Notes: a model not told the origin generated them from the letters alone. Counted from the first letter of the stretch, positions 25,758-34,386 are shown. The stretch: 64,000 bases of DNA from Candidatus Enterococcus murrayae (GCF_017315985.1 NZ_JAFLVR010000020.1:179705-243704), one strand, 5' to 3'. Numbers and translations: made by a program.

Positions 25758-25800
25758 AAGAGTATTTGATTTTGACATGAAATACTCTTTTTTTTACATG
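25758..25800 (+). promoter_or_regulatory. Inverted repeat and TTGACA in the AraC-GH13 divergent promoter
   Basis: AAGAGTATTT (25758-25767) and AAATACTCTT (25780-25789) form a perfect 10-bp inverted repeat followed by Ts, and a TTGACA (25772-25777) lies in its loop. ACATG occurs at 25775 and 25796, exactly 21 bp apart, two helical turns, as expected for an AraC-family dimer. An overlapping -35 with no good -10 fits an activator-dependent promoter. The alternative reading as an intrinsic terminator is less likely, as nothing upstream would be transcribed toward it. Confidence 0.5.
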
Positions 25801-25858
25801 TATTCATTAGATATTGCCATGTTACGCTTGTTTTATCACAAGTATGGAGGAAAGCTCA

Positions 25859-27526
25859 ATGAATGATTGGTGGAAAAAAGCAACAGTTTATGAAATCTAT
25901 CCTAGAAGTTTTAAAGACACGAATAATGATGGTATTGGTGATATTCAGGGGATTATTGAGAAGCTTGATTATCTAGAGAATTTGGGGATCGATCTTTTGT
26001 GGGTGACTCCTATGTATGTCTCTCCTCAACATGACAATGGTTATGATATTTCGGATTATTACGCTATTGACCCTTTATATGGAACGATGGAAGACTTTGA
26101 TAGATTAATCCAAGAGGCTAAAAAAAGAAATATCTATCTAATGATGGACATGGTTCTAAACCATACTTCTATTGAGCATAAATGGTTCAAAGAATCTCGA
26201 AAGTCGAAAGACAATCCTTATCGCGACTATTATTTTTGGAAAGATCTCAAGCCTGATGGCTCCGCTCCAAATAATTGGACCTCTCGGTTTGGCGGAAGCG
26301 CGTGGAAATATGATGAGAAAACAGAACAAGCCTATCTACACCTATTTGATGAGACTCAGGCCGATTTAAATTGGGAAAATGAAAATGTTCGAAACGAATG
26401 CTACAAGATCTTAGATTTTTGGGCGAAAAAGGGAATAAAGGGCTTCCGATTGGATGTGGTCAATCTACTTTCTAAAACACCTGGATTGCCTGATGATCCA
26501 GTTCTTGGTCCGACGGGTGATGGTCGTACGCACAATGTTGATGGTCCTAAAATCCACGAATATCTTCATGCTATGAACCAAGAAGTATTTAAATCTATGC
26601 AGCTGGTAACAGTAGGGGAAATGTCTTCTTCTACACCTGAGCAATGTTTATTATACTCGCAAGAAGAACGTGAAGAGCTCTCTATGATCTTCAGTTTTCA
26701 TCATATGAAATCAGATTATAAGGGGAAGGCTAAGTGGACCAATGAACCCTTCTCACTGGAGAAGTTAAAGGCGAGCCAATCGCTTTTTCAAGAGAAGATG
26801 CATAAGGGCAAGGGCTGGAATGCACTATTTTATTCAAATCATGACCAGCCAAGAGCACTGTCTCGTTTTGCGGATGACCGTATGTATCGACAAGAGAGCG
26901 CTAAGCTGTTAGCTATCACTCTCTTCGGTCAGCAGGGGACTACGTTCATTTATCAAGGAGAAGAGATTGGTATGACCAATGCCTATTTTTCAAGCATTGA
27001 TGACTATAAAGATACTGAAAGCCTAGCAGCCTATGAGGAGCTGATCGCTTCTGGCTTCAGCGAAAGAGAAGCTCTGATCATTTTGCAACAAAAATCAAGA
27101 GATAACGCCCGTACCCCAATGCAATGGGATAACAGCATATACAAAGGCTTTTCAACTAGAGAACCTTGGTTAAGAATAAATCCAGATGAAATAAGTGCAG
27201 AAAAAGAAATGAGCGATGAAAACTCGGTGTTTTACACCTACCAAAGACTAATCGCGTATCGAAAAAAATATCCAATCTTTACTGAGGGAAGTTACCGAGC
27301 GCTTGATGCCGAAAACAAAGAGCTATTCATTTATGAACGACTTTATAACGAGGAAAAACTCTTGATTATCAGCAATTTTAGCAATAAAAATATCCACTAC
27401 AAAATGCCAGCTGATTACCGAGAACCCCATAGAATCAACATATTAGAAAGCAACTATGGAAGAGAGAACCTATCAGCTACTCTGGAATTGAAGCCCTACG
27501 AAAGTTTACTGTTGTTTCGCGAGTAA
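25859..27526 (+). CDS. GH13 alpha-glucosidase, trehalose-6-phosphate hydrolase-like
   Basis: 555 aa from the ATG 7 nt after GGAGG (an upstream in-frame start is rejected). Catalytic residues are D199 (GFRLDVVN), E254 (VGEMSS) and D329 (SNHDQPR). The VGEMSSSTPEQC loop, the following SMIFSFHHMKSDY and NHDQPRALSRF are closer to TreA/TreC phosphoglucosidases than to the oligo-1,6-glucosidase pattern (VGE.PG, FQFEHM). It may therefore hydrolyse a phosphorylated alpha-glucoside delivered by the neighbouring PTS. The exact sugar is unresolved: trehalose-6-P, sucrose isomer phosphates or isomaltose-6-P. Confidence 0.8.
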   Translation: MNDWWKKATVYEIYPRSFKDTNNDGIGDIQGIIEKLDYLENLGIDLLWVTPMYVSPQHDNGYDISDYYAIDPLYGTMEDFDRLIQEAKKRNIYLMMDMVLNHTSIEHKWFKESRKSKDNPYRDYYFWKDLKPDGSAPNNWTSRFGGSAWKYDEKTEQAYLHLFDETQADLNWENENVRNECYKILDFWAKKGIKGFRLDVVNLLSKTPGLPDDPVLGPTGDGRTHNVDGPKIHEYLHAMNQEVFKSMQLVTVGEMSSSTPEQCLLYSQEEREELSMIFSFHHMKSDYKGKAKWTNEPFSLEKLKASQSLFQEKMHKGKGWNALFYSNHDQPRALSRFADDRMYRQESAKLLAITLFGQQGTTFIYQGEEIGMTNAYFSSIDDYKDTESLAAYEELIASGFSEREALIILQQKSRDNARTPMQWDNSIYKGFSTREPWLRINPDEISAEKEMSDENSVFYTYQRLIAYRKKYPIFTEGSYRALDAENKELFIYERLYNEEKLLIISNFSNKNIHYKMPADYREPHRINILESNYGRENLSATLELKPYESLLLFRE

Positions 27527-27530
27527 ACAA

Positions 27531-27558
27531 AAAAACTTCAAGTTTTCTTGAAGTTTTT
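27531..27558 (+). terminator. Terminator after the GH13 gene
   Basis: Stem AAAAACTTCAAG/CTTGAAGTTTTT with a 4-nt loop, followed by more Ts, directly after the stop codon. Confidence 0.9.
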
Positions 27559-27628
27559 TTATTGTTTAGCTGATATGGCCGGCATTAAATAAAGGTGGCC
27601 CGCTAAAAGCGATGTTTCTATCTCACGT

Positions 27629-28084
27629 CTATAGGATTCCTAGGTTGTCATGAACATTTACGCCGACAGCATTGGTTAGCTCAATTGCTTCTCTATTTTC
27701 GAAAGCGATAATCACAGTGGTTTGCTTTCCTTGCTCCAAAATAAATGGCAGGTCAACAGTCGCCAGTAATGTTTGTTCACTGATCGTTTGCCCACTATCA
27801 ACATGCACTTCAATTCCTTGACCGTTCAGTTCAACTGTATCGATACCGATATGAACCAGAACCGGCTGTCCTTTTTTTGTTTCTAATAAGATTGCATGTT
27901 TGGTCGGGAAAACGCTGACCACTTTACCATTGATTGGGCTGTAAACAGCTGCTTCTTCTGGCTCAATGCCAAATCCAGCGCCCATCGCTTTCGAAGAAAA
28001 AACGGGATCGTTAACATCTTCTATTTTGATCAATTCACCGCTTACTGCGGCAAATACTACTTCTTTTTTTCGGTTGAAAAACAT
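27629..28084 (-). CDS. PTS EIIA component, glucose family
   Basis: 151 aa stand-alone EIIA-Glc-type protein. Phosphoryl-accepting H78 lies in VLVHIGIDTV, and partner H63 in PTKHAIL, with the family's 15-residue spacing. The start ATG overlaps the region of the upstream stop codon by tight coupling (GGAG 10 nt before). It accepts phosphate from HPr and passes it to an EIIB. The EIIBC at 32639, which has no EIIA of its own, is the obvious partner. It is last in the minus-strand AraC-GH36-EIIA operon. Confidence 0.92.
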   Translation of the reverse strand: MFFNRKKEVVFAAVSGELIKIEDVNDPVFSSKAMGAGFGIEPEEAAVYSPINGKVVSVFPTKHAILLETKKGQPVLVHIGIDTVELNGQGIEVHVDSGQTISEQTLLATVDLPFILEQGKQTTVIIAFENREAIELTNAVGVNVHDNLGIL

Positions 28085-28085
28085 C

Positions 28086-30278
28086 CTACACACTCTCCGC
28101 TTCTATTTTCTTTAGTTTTATTTTTTGAACGATACAATCACCTTTAGGATTTTCCAAGGCCAGACCGCAGTTGATCAACTCTGAACCAGAATACACTTGT
28201 CTAGTTGTTTCTTCTTGGTAAAGTGCGTGATGGTCAAGACCAGGCAGCTTGATCAATAAACTCAAATCAAACACTTGATACCTATTGCGAAATAGATAAA
28301 TCACGGCTTGCTCTTTATTCAAGAACATCCACCCACAGGTATTTCCTTCAAAAGGGGACTGCAGTCTATGAAAAGTTCCTTCCATAATGAGTTTTCTTTC
28401 TTGTTTGTACTCTTTTAAATGGCTTCGAACGGCTTTTTTCTCATCCTCTGTCAATTGAGCAATGTTCATTTCATAACCCATATTGGTAGAAGAAGCGAGA
28501 GCAGCTCGAGTTTTAAAGGGAACCACCCGATTTGTTTGATGATTAGGTACATCAGAAACATGGCCAGTCATTGATGAAATGGGGAACAAGCAGCTAGCAC
28601 CATATTGAATTTGCTGCCTATCTAAACCATCCGTATTATCGCTGATCCACGTTTGCGGAAAATAGAAAAGCATTCCAGGGTCCAATCTGCCGCCGCCGCT
28701 AGAGCAATTCTCGAAAAGAACCTCAGGAAAGGCACTTGTTAATTCATTGAGAACCCGATACAGTCCTAACATATAACGATGGGGGTATTCAGTTGATTCA
28801 AACGTTTGCTGCTGGGAAAAAGGGTCGGTCATATGGCGATTCATGTCCCATTTAACGTAGCTCACACCAAGTTCCATGATTGTTTTAGCGACAGTTTCAA
28901 TAATGAAGTGCTGGACCTCTGGGTTTGTAAGATCCAATACATATTGATTTCGACCCAGCAGCGGCTCATAATTTTTACTTCTCATAACCCAGTCAGGATG
29001 CTTTTGAAGTAATTCCGTCTTTGGCGAAATCATCTCAGGCTCAAACCAAATGCCAAATCCAATATTTTTTTCTTTGGCATAATCAACTAAGGGCTTGAGG
29101 CCATCTGGAAATTTATCTGTATCAACAGTCCAATCTCCCAAAGATGTTTTACTGCTGTTTCTCTTTCCATACCAGCCATCGTCCAATGCTACTGTTTCAA
29201 AGCCTAGATCAGCAGCAGCATCAATCAAATCAATGATTCGTTTGTGATTGACATCATAATAGGTCATTTCCCAACTATTAATGAGAAGCGGCCGCTCTTT
29301 ATTTTTCCAAGCTGGAGAAATCAAATGATCAGTGAAGAAGCGATGGAAACTTTGCGAACTGCCATTAAAGCCTCGATCGCTATAAGATAAAAGGGCTTGA
29401 GGACTGTAAAAAGTTTCCTCAGCATTTAGCTGCCATGAAAATGTCTCGCTAGCTAACCCAGCTTGCATTCGTAAGTGATCATATTGATCTCTTTCTAATA
29501 TGATTTCGTGATTCCCGCTATAAATCAAGGTCATGGCATGAACTTCACCACGGAACTCATCGGCCCCTTTTGATAAAGCAATGTAAGGCGGATACAGTGG
29601 CCCGCTAGCGCCTCTAGAGCTACCAATCTTATATAGCCCATGCTGAATCTCACTGCGATTTAACTGAAACTCCTTTTGATGGGTTCCATAAAAGGTCGTG
29701 GAAAGCTGCTGGTCGTATCTAACATCAATGGAAGCACTGAATAATTTGGCTATTTTTATTGGCCGAGTTCCGATATTTTTTATTTTTGATGACCGGACGA
29801 TCACAGAAGAATCTGCAAAAATTGTATAGTACAAAGCTAATTCTATTTCAGCAATCTGATCAGATAAATAAATGATCAGGGTTTGTGCTTCTTCATCAGC
29901 ACCTCTTGCATGAGGCAAATCAGATAGTTGGTTTACTCCATTTTTGATTTCATAGCTTTGAAAACAGAATCTGACCAGCTCATCGCCATTTGCTTGTTGA
30001 ATCTGTACTGCAGAATTCCTGAAATCTCCTTGATGGGGATAGGGGAACTCGAAGGGGAGAAATTCAGGAGAGACCTCAGGCTTTTCAGCAATAGGAGCTG
30101 CAGCAAAAGTTCTCTTTTTCAACGGCGGGCGATTACTAAAATGATAGCTCGTTAATTTTTTCCCCCAGTAACGATGAACCAGATAGGTATCTTCAACAAT
30201 TTCCATAATATAGGTGATCTGCTCATTGGATAAGGTAAAGGTATTTGCTTCGGCATTGAAATGAATGAGATCCTGCAT
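28086..30278 (-). CDS. GH36 alpha-galactosidase, second paralogue
   Basis: 730 aa, cytoplasmic. Nucleophile D478 in KWDMNRH, acid/base D547 in SDNTD, plus DDGWYGKRN and ENCSSGGGRLDPG. It is homologous along its whole length to the enzyme at 1747-3918, but the two differ clearly, so the duplication is old or one was acquired. It starts 2 bp after the AraC gene and its stop overlaps the EIIA start region, a tight three-gene operon. A role in raffinose-family sugars, with the adjacent GH32 sucrose hydrolase finishing the job, is the natural reading. Confidence 0.92.
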   Translation of the reverse strand: MQDLIHFNAEANTFTLSNEQITYIMEIVEDTYLVHRYWGKKLTSYHFSNRPPLKKRTFAAAPIAEKPEVSPEFLPFEFPYPHQGDFRNSAVQIQQANGDELVRFCFQSYEIKNGVNQLSDLPHARGADEEAQTLIIYLSDQIAEIELALYYTIFADSSVIVRSSKIKNIGTRPIKIAKLFSASIDVRYDQQLSTTFYGTHQKEFQLNRSEIQHGLYKIGSSRGASGPLYPPYIALSKGADEFRGEVHAMTLIYSGNHEIILERDQYDHLRMQAGLASETFSWQLNAEETFYSPQALLSYSDRGFNGSSQSFHRFFTDHLISPAWKNKERPLLINSWEMTYYDVNHKRIIDLIDAAADLGFETVALDDGWYGKRNSSKTSLGDWTVDTDKFPDGLKPLVDYAKEKNIGFGIWFEPEMISPKTELLQKHPDWVMRSKNYEPLLGRNQYVLDLTNPEVQHFIIETVAKTIMELGVSYVKWDMNRHMTDPFSQQQTFESTEYPHRYMLGLYRVLNELTSAFPEVLFENCSSGGGRLDPGMLFYFPQTWISDNTDGLDRQQIQYGASCLFPISSMTGHVSDVPNHQTNRVVPFKTRAALASSTNMGYEMNIAQLTEDEKKAVRSHLKEYKQERKLIMEGTFHRLQSPFEGNTCGWMFLNKEQAVIYLFRNRYQVFDLSLLIKLPGLDHHALYQEETTRQVYSGSELINCGLALENPKGDCIVQKIKLKKIEAESV

Positions 30279-30280
30279 GA

Positions 30281-31120
30281 TTAGTTATGATCCTTTCTGT
30301 ATTCAGTAGGGGATATCCCCATTTCTTTTCTAAAAAATTTTGAGAAGGAGAGGGCGTCAGTAAAGCCAACTGAACCGGCAATCAGATTAATTGGATCATC
30401 GCTTTCCGTCAATAATTTTTTGGCTTTGTTGATTTTTAAATTGGTTAAATACTTCTTGGGTGAAACGCCGATCTCCTCTTTAAACATTGCTGATAAATAG
30501 TTAGGATGGATACCTACAGAATAGGCGATATCAGAAATTTGAATATCATCGTGATAATGCAGATCCATATATCGCATTGCCTGAAAAGAAGGGGAGGTCT
30601 GATGATCGTTTACCGTTTCTATCTCACACTCCCCTAAGAGCGTCCCTACAATGTCATACATAATTCCATTAATCTTAAAATATGAACCAAAGGTGTTCTG
30701 ATTTAGTTCAATTATTTCCTCGATTCTTTTTTCATAAAAAGAAGCATCCGCACAATCCATCACGAAGCTAGCTTTGCTTGATTGAAGCAAGGTTTGAACA
30801 AAATTGACTGATTCTATGCCAGTAAAGCCAATCCAGGAATACTTCCAAGGATCTTGCTGATTTGCTGTATAGGTAGAAACAACATTTGCCGGTACAATAA
30901 AGAGTTGATTCTCATGTACTTCAATCTGCTGATTTTCTATTTCCAGCAGTCCTTTGCCCTCCTTCACAAAATGAATAAAGTGATAGTCTCTTCTTTTGGG
31001 CCCGTAACTATAATCGGGCTCACAATATTCAATCCCACTGTTATACAAAATGAAGTCTGAGATACTCTTCTTTGAAAAATCAGTAAACCTATCCGTATAC
31101 TCTCTCAAATTATTATTCAT
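30281..31120 (-). CDS. AraC-family regulator of the GH36-EIIA and GH32-EIIBC operons
   Basis: 279 aa taking the ATG at 31120. This start aligns with the homologue at 24871-25704 but has no proper ribosome site; ATG 31135 is an alternative. The N-terminal sensing domain (YSYGPKRRDYHFIHFVKEGKG) and C-terminal helix-turn-helix pair (ISDIAYSVGIHPNYLSAMF; INLIAGSVGFTDALSFSKFF) are typical of MsmR-like activators. It leads the minus-strand operon and faces the GH32 gene across 170 bp that contain 21-bp-spaced direct repeats, its likely binding sites. Confidence 0.84.
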   Translation of the reverse strand: MNNNLREYTDRFTDFSKKSISDFILYNSGIEYCEPDYSYGPKRRDYHFIHFVKEGKGLLEIENQQIEVHENQLFIVPANVVSTYTANQQDPWKYSWIGFTGIESVNFVQTLLQSSKASFVMDCADASFYEKRIEEIIELNQNTFGSYFKINGIMYDIVGTLLGECEIETVNDHQTSPSFQAMRYMDLHYHDDIQISDIAYSVGIHPNYLSAMFKEEIGVSPKKYLTNLKINKAKKLLTESDDPINLIAGSVGFTDALSFSKFFRKEMGISPTEYRKDHN

Positions 31121-31169
31121 GGTCCTATTATACATAGCAACGCTTAACAAAGAATGGCCGTCTTAGAAA

Positions 31170-31199
31170 TTTCCATATATCCATTAATTTTTTCCATAT
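31170..31199 (+). promoter_or_regulatory. 21-bp-spaced direct repeats, probable AraC-family binding site
   Basis: TTTCCATAT occurs at 31170-31178 and 31191-31199, exactly 21 bp apart. Two-turn spacing of direct repeats is the standard half-site arrangement for AraC-family activators. Position between the divergent AraC gene and GH32 gene supports control of both. Confidence 0.6.
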
Positions 31200-31242
31200 T
31201 CCAAATGGATTAAAGGATGTTAAGATTTCATCAACCAAGGTT

Positions 31243-31257
31243 ATGAAAACGCATTAA
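31243..31257 (+). promoter_or_regulatory. Candidate cre (CcpA site) upstream of GH32
   Basis: ATGAAAACGCATTAA matches 14 of 15 positions of the cre consensus WTGWAARCGYWWWCW and lies about 32 bp before the start codon. Carbon catabolite repression of the sucrose hydrolase-EIIBC operon is expected. Confidence 0.65.
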
Positions 31258-31288
31258 TGCAAATGATTTTAAGGAGGTAGTAACGGAT

Positions 31289-32626
31289 TTGGCGAATCAG
31301 CACAAGAATTCTTTCCATATAGAGCCGGCAAAAGGATTATTGAACGATCCAAATGGATTAATTCAATTTAAAGGAACCTATTATTTTTTTCATCAATGGA
31401 ATCGTTTTGAAACTAATCACGAGTATAAAGAGTGGGGACTGTTTACTTCAAAGGATTTAGTACAGTGGGAAAGTCAAGGTTCCGCGATTTTACCAGATAC
31501 AGAAAGTGATAAAAATGGCATCTACTCGGGAAGCGCGATTGAAAAAGATGGAAAAATGTATCTTTTCTATACGGGAAACAGCAAAAATCAAGGAAAGAGA
31601 GCGAGCTGCCAAAAAATCGCCTACTCAGAAGACGGAAAAACCTTTATCAAAATGGAAAAAGTTATCAAAACGCCTGCTGGCTATACAGAGCATCATCGAG
31701 ATCCCAAGGTTTGGCAAAAAAATGGCAAGTGGTGGATGATCGTAGGGGCGCAGTCAGCAGCAAATGTCGGAGCTGTCACATTGTTTGAATCCAGTGATTT
31801 AATTAATTGGCATTATCAGGGTGAATTTTATTCAAATGAGTTATTAGATCAGATGTGTGAGTGTCCAGATGTATTTTCCCTATCTGAAGAAGCAGATATC
31901 TTGCTGGTATGCCCGCAAAAAAGAACCCCTATTGAAGAATCAGATTTGTCGCTTTCTAGTTACGCAGGATACTTAGTGGGAAAAGTAGATTATCAGCAAA
32001 AGAAATTTATTGAAAAAGAAGCATTACGAAAAATAGACTATGGATTTGATTTTTACGCCCCGCAAACCTTTGAAGATGATAAGAAAAGACGAATTATCAC
32101 CGCCTGGATGTCTCGAATGGGCGATAAGGAAGAGGTCTACTGTCCTACAGTTGCCGACGGTTACCTGCATTGCTTGACCATGCCTAGAGAGCTGAAATGG
32201 AAAAACGATCGTCTTTATCAGCTTCCCTTAGAAGAATATCAGGCATTGAGAAAGGATCAATGCAACTATCGCGAAGATTCACTATTGATCAAAAATCAAA
32301 ACGATACCTATGAGATGATTATCGAGTTTCAGGCTGCAATCACAGATTTTTCCATGACTTTAAATTCCGAAAGAAATTCAATTAGCTATAGAGAAGGCCG
32401 CTTGGAAATCAGCCGCATCAATTGGGTTTCAGGCGAGAGGGAAGCGAAAGTGCTTCCGGTGGATTCTCTTTCTAAGCTGCATATTTTCAATGACAATTCA
32501 GCAATGGAAGTGTTTATCAATGATGGCGAATACGTTTTTTCAATGAGAACCTTCAGCACCAGTGGCAGGGATGTCTACTATCAGAATTTAGGACACAACG
32601 GGTCAGTTATGTTTTATAATTATTAA
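31289..32626 (+). CDS. scrB: GH32 sucrose-6-phosphate hydrolase / beta-fructosidase
   Basis: 445 aa from TTG, 11 nt after AAGGAGG; no ATG is available nearby. GH32 triad: nucleophile D20 in LNDPNG, transition-state stabiliser D138 in HHRDPK and acid/base E191 in CECPD. It lacks a signal peptide and so acts inside the cell on phosphorylated sucrose or on the fructosyl unit left after alpha-galactosidase action. The PTS permease follows after 12 bp, which argues for a phosphorylated substrate. The symbol is by function; the exact sugar is inferred. Confidence 0.87.
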   Translation: MANQHKNSFHIEPAKGLLNDPNGLIQFKGTYYFFHQWNRFETNHEYKEWGLFTSKDLVQWESQGSAILPDTESDKNGIYSGSAIEKDGKMYLFYTGNSKNQGKRASCQKIAYSEDGKTFIKMEKVIKTPAGYTEHHRDPKVWQKNGKWWMIVGAQSAANVGAVTLFESSDLINWHYQGEFYSNELLDQMCECPDVFSLSEEADILLVCPQKRTPIEESDLSLSSYAGYLVGKVDYQQKKFIEKEALRKIDYGFDFYAPQTFEDDKKRRIITAWMSRMGDKEEVYCPTVADGYLHCLTMPRELKWKNDRLYQLPLEEYQALRKDQCNYREDSLLIKNQNDTYEMIIEFQAAITDFSMTLNSERNSISYREGRLEISRINWVSGEREAKVLPVDSLSKLHIFNDNSAMEVFINDGEYVFSMRTFSTSGRDVYYQNLGHNGSVMFYNY

Positions 32627-32638
32627 GGAGGATAACAG

Positions 32639-34024
32639 ATGAATAACAAAGAGATCGCAAAAAAAATCTTAGAGCTAGTCGGCGGAAATGAAAATGTCCA
32701 ATCAGTGACACATTGCGCGACCAGACTTAGAATTATCACAAATGATAAGGATAAAATCGATATCAAAGCAGTCGAAGATATCGATAAAGTAAAGGGAAGC
32801 TTCTTCAATTCAGGGCAGTATCAAGTCATTTTGGGCACTGGTCTAGTGAATAAGGTATACGATGAATTCGTTCCGCTGATCGATGGTTCTGATAAGCCGT
32901 CAGATCAACAGCCAGCAGAAAAACAAAAAATGACTTTCCAACGAGCTATCAGAATATTCGGAGATGTTTTTGTTCCAATAATTCCCGTTTTAGTCGCTAC
33001 AGGGCTTTTCATGGGACTTCGAGGGTTATTCACGCAAGAAGCTGTTTTAGGTGTCATCGGTCTTACTCCAGCGGACATTCCGCAGCAATTTCTAATGTTT
33101 ACTCAAATTTTAACCGATACGGCTTTTGCCTTTTTACCTGCTTTAGTCGCTTGGTCTACCTTTAGAATTTTTGGCGGAACCCCTATTTTAGGGATCGTTC
33201 TAGGCTTAATGCTGGTAAGCTCTGTCCTGCCAAATGCCTATGAAGTAGGGCAGCAAGCAGCTGAACCAATGGTATTTTTCGGATTTATCAAGGTGGTTGG
33301 CTATCAAGGCTCCGTATTGCCAGCCTTTGTAACTGGAATTTTAGGCTCAAAAATCGAAGTATTTTTGAGAAAACGAATTCCTGATTCACTGGATCTAATT
33401 TTAACACCATTCTTAACTTTATTAACTGGACTTATTCTAGCACTGTTCATTATTGGACCCATTTTCCATGAAGTAGAGATCGGTGTTTTACATGCAGTAG
33501 AATTCCTATTAAATCTGCCTCTTGGGATTGGCGGATTGATTTATGGCAGCTTCGGTCAATTGCTGGGCATTTTTGGAATTCACCATATCCTAAATTTCTT
33601 AGAAATCAGCATGTTAGGGCAAGATGGCTGGAACTATTTGAATCCAATTGGAACTTGTGGAAATATTGCCCAAGCCGGGGCTGTTCTAGCAGTAGCGATC
33701 AAATCAGTTTCACCAAAAATGAAACAAATTGCTTATCCTTCAGCACTATCAGCAGCACTAGGGATTACCGAACCTGCAATTTTCGGTGTCACGCTGCGTC
33801 TAATTAAACCCTATATCATGTCAATGATTGGCGGAGGTGTCGGCGGATTCTTGGCATCCATTCTGCAACTTAAGGCAACCGGGATGGCTTTAACAGGAAT
33901 CCCAGGAACACTGCTCTATTTAAATGAACAGCTGCCATTTTATATTCTAGTCAATCTTGTCGCTTTTGGTGTTTCTTTCGGATTAACCTGGACGTTTGGT
34001 TATAAAAAAGATCAAGAATTGTAA
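32639..34024 (+). CDS. PTS EIIBC permease, sucrose/alpha-glucoside family
   Basis: 461 aa. The N-terminal EIIB domain has phospho-cysteine C26 in THCATRLR. After a linker near residue 90, the EIIC domain has about ten membrane helices with the GITEPAIFG loop typical of the sucrose/trehalose/beta-glucoside family. No EIIA domain is fused, so the separate EIIA at 27629 is the probable phosphate donor. Co-transcribed with GH32 and ended by a strong terminator. Best guess for cargo is sucrose or a raffinose-type sugar. Confidence 0.9.
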   Translation: MNNKEIAKKILELVGGNENVQSVTHCATRLRIITNDKDKIDIKAVEDIDKVKGSFFNSGQYQVILGTGLVNKVYDEFVPLIDGSDKPSDQQPAEKQKMTFQRAIRIFGDVFVPIIPVLVATGLFMGLRGLFTQEAVLGVIGLTPADIPQQFLMFTQILTDTAFAFLPALVAWSTFRIFGGTPILGIVLGLMLVSSVLPNAYEVGQQAAEPMVFFGFIKVVGYQGSVLPAFVTGILGSKIEVFLRKRIPDSLDLILTPFLTLLTGLILALFIIGPIFHEVEIGVLHAVEFLLNLPLGIGGLIYGSFGQLLGIFGIHHILNFLEISMLGQDGWNYLNPIGTCGNIAQAGAVLAVAIKSVSPKMKQIAYPSALSAALGITEPAIFGVTLRLIKPYIMSMIGGGVGGFLASILQLKATGMALTGIPGTLLYLNEQLPFYILVNLVAFGVSFGLTWTFGYKKDQEL

Positions 34025-34058
34025 GCCACTCTGGTTTATCAATTGAGTAGACAATAGC

Positions 34059-34096
34059 TAAAAGCGGAGAAAACCAAAAAAATTTCTCCGCTTTTA
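34059..34096 (+). terminator. Terminator after the GH32-EIIBC operon
   Basis: Perfect 14-bp stem TAAAAGCGGAGAAA/TTTCTCCGCTTTTA with a 10-nt A-rich loop. Confidence 0.88.
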
Positions 34097-34220
34097 TTAA
34101 TTGGGCAACGCAGTTAGCGTGACTGATGAACTCCAGAATCTCTAGCTCATAGTGGGAATCTCCCCTGAGCCTTTTCTTGGTTTCTGAAAGAATTGTATGA
34201 TAAAAATAAGAAAATCATTG

Positions 34221-34249
34221 TTGACAGCGCTTTTCTAATTTGCTATATT
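34221..34249 (+). promoter_or_regulatory. Promoter of the licT operon with overlapping cre
   Basis: TTGACA (34221-34226) and TATATT (34244-34249) are 17 bp apart. TGACAGCGCTTTTC (34222-34235) overlaps the -35 box and spacer and matches 11 of 14 bases of the symmetric cre TGAAAGCGCTTTCA, a good position for CcpA repression. Confidence 0.78.
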
Positions 34250-34265
34250 GAGCGTGTAAACAAAT

Positions 34266-34324
34266 AGGGTGTAACTATTAAATTAGGCACGACCTGGGAA
34301 AACACTTTCCTTAGGTCGTTTTTT
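34266..34324 (+). promoter_or_regulatory. RAT antiterminator 1 and terminator, licT leader
   Basis: The ribonucleic antiterminator spans 34266-34295 (AGGGTGTAACTA..., ending GGCACGACCT). Its 3' end is also the left arm of a terminator, ACGACCT/AGGTCGT, followed by T6. The two structures exclude each other, as in bgl/lic systems: LicT binding to the RAT lets transcription pass. It lies 60-120 nt before licT, so the antiterminator controls its own synthesis. Confidence 0.85.
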
Positions 34325-34386
34325 GTTGTTTTAACTATTATAATCAATTGAATTTAGAGTATTTTATAGAGAGGCTCGGTGCAACG

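Noticed and set aside
25758..25795. Intrinsic terminator or attenuator upstream of the GH13 gene
   Set aside because: The hairpin lies in a divergent promoter with a -35 box in its loop; no upstream plus-strand transcript is evident. Kept as a regulatory repeat instead.
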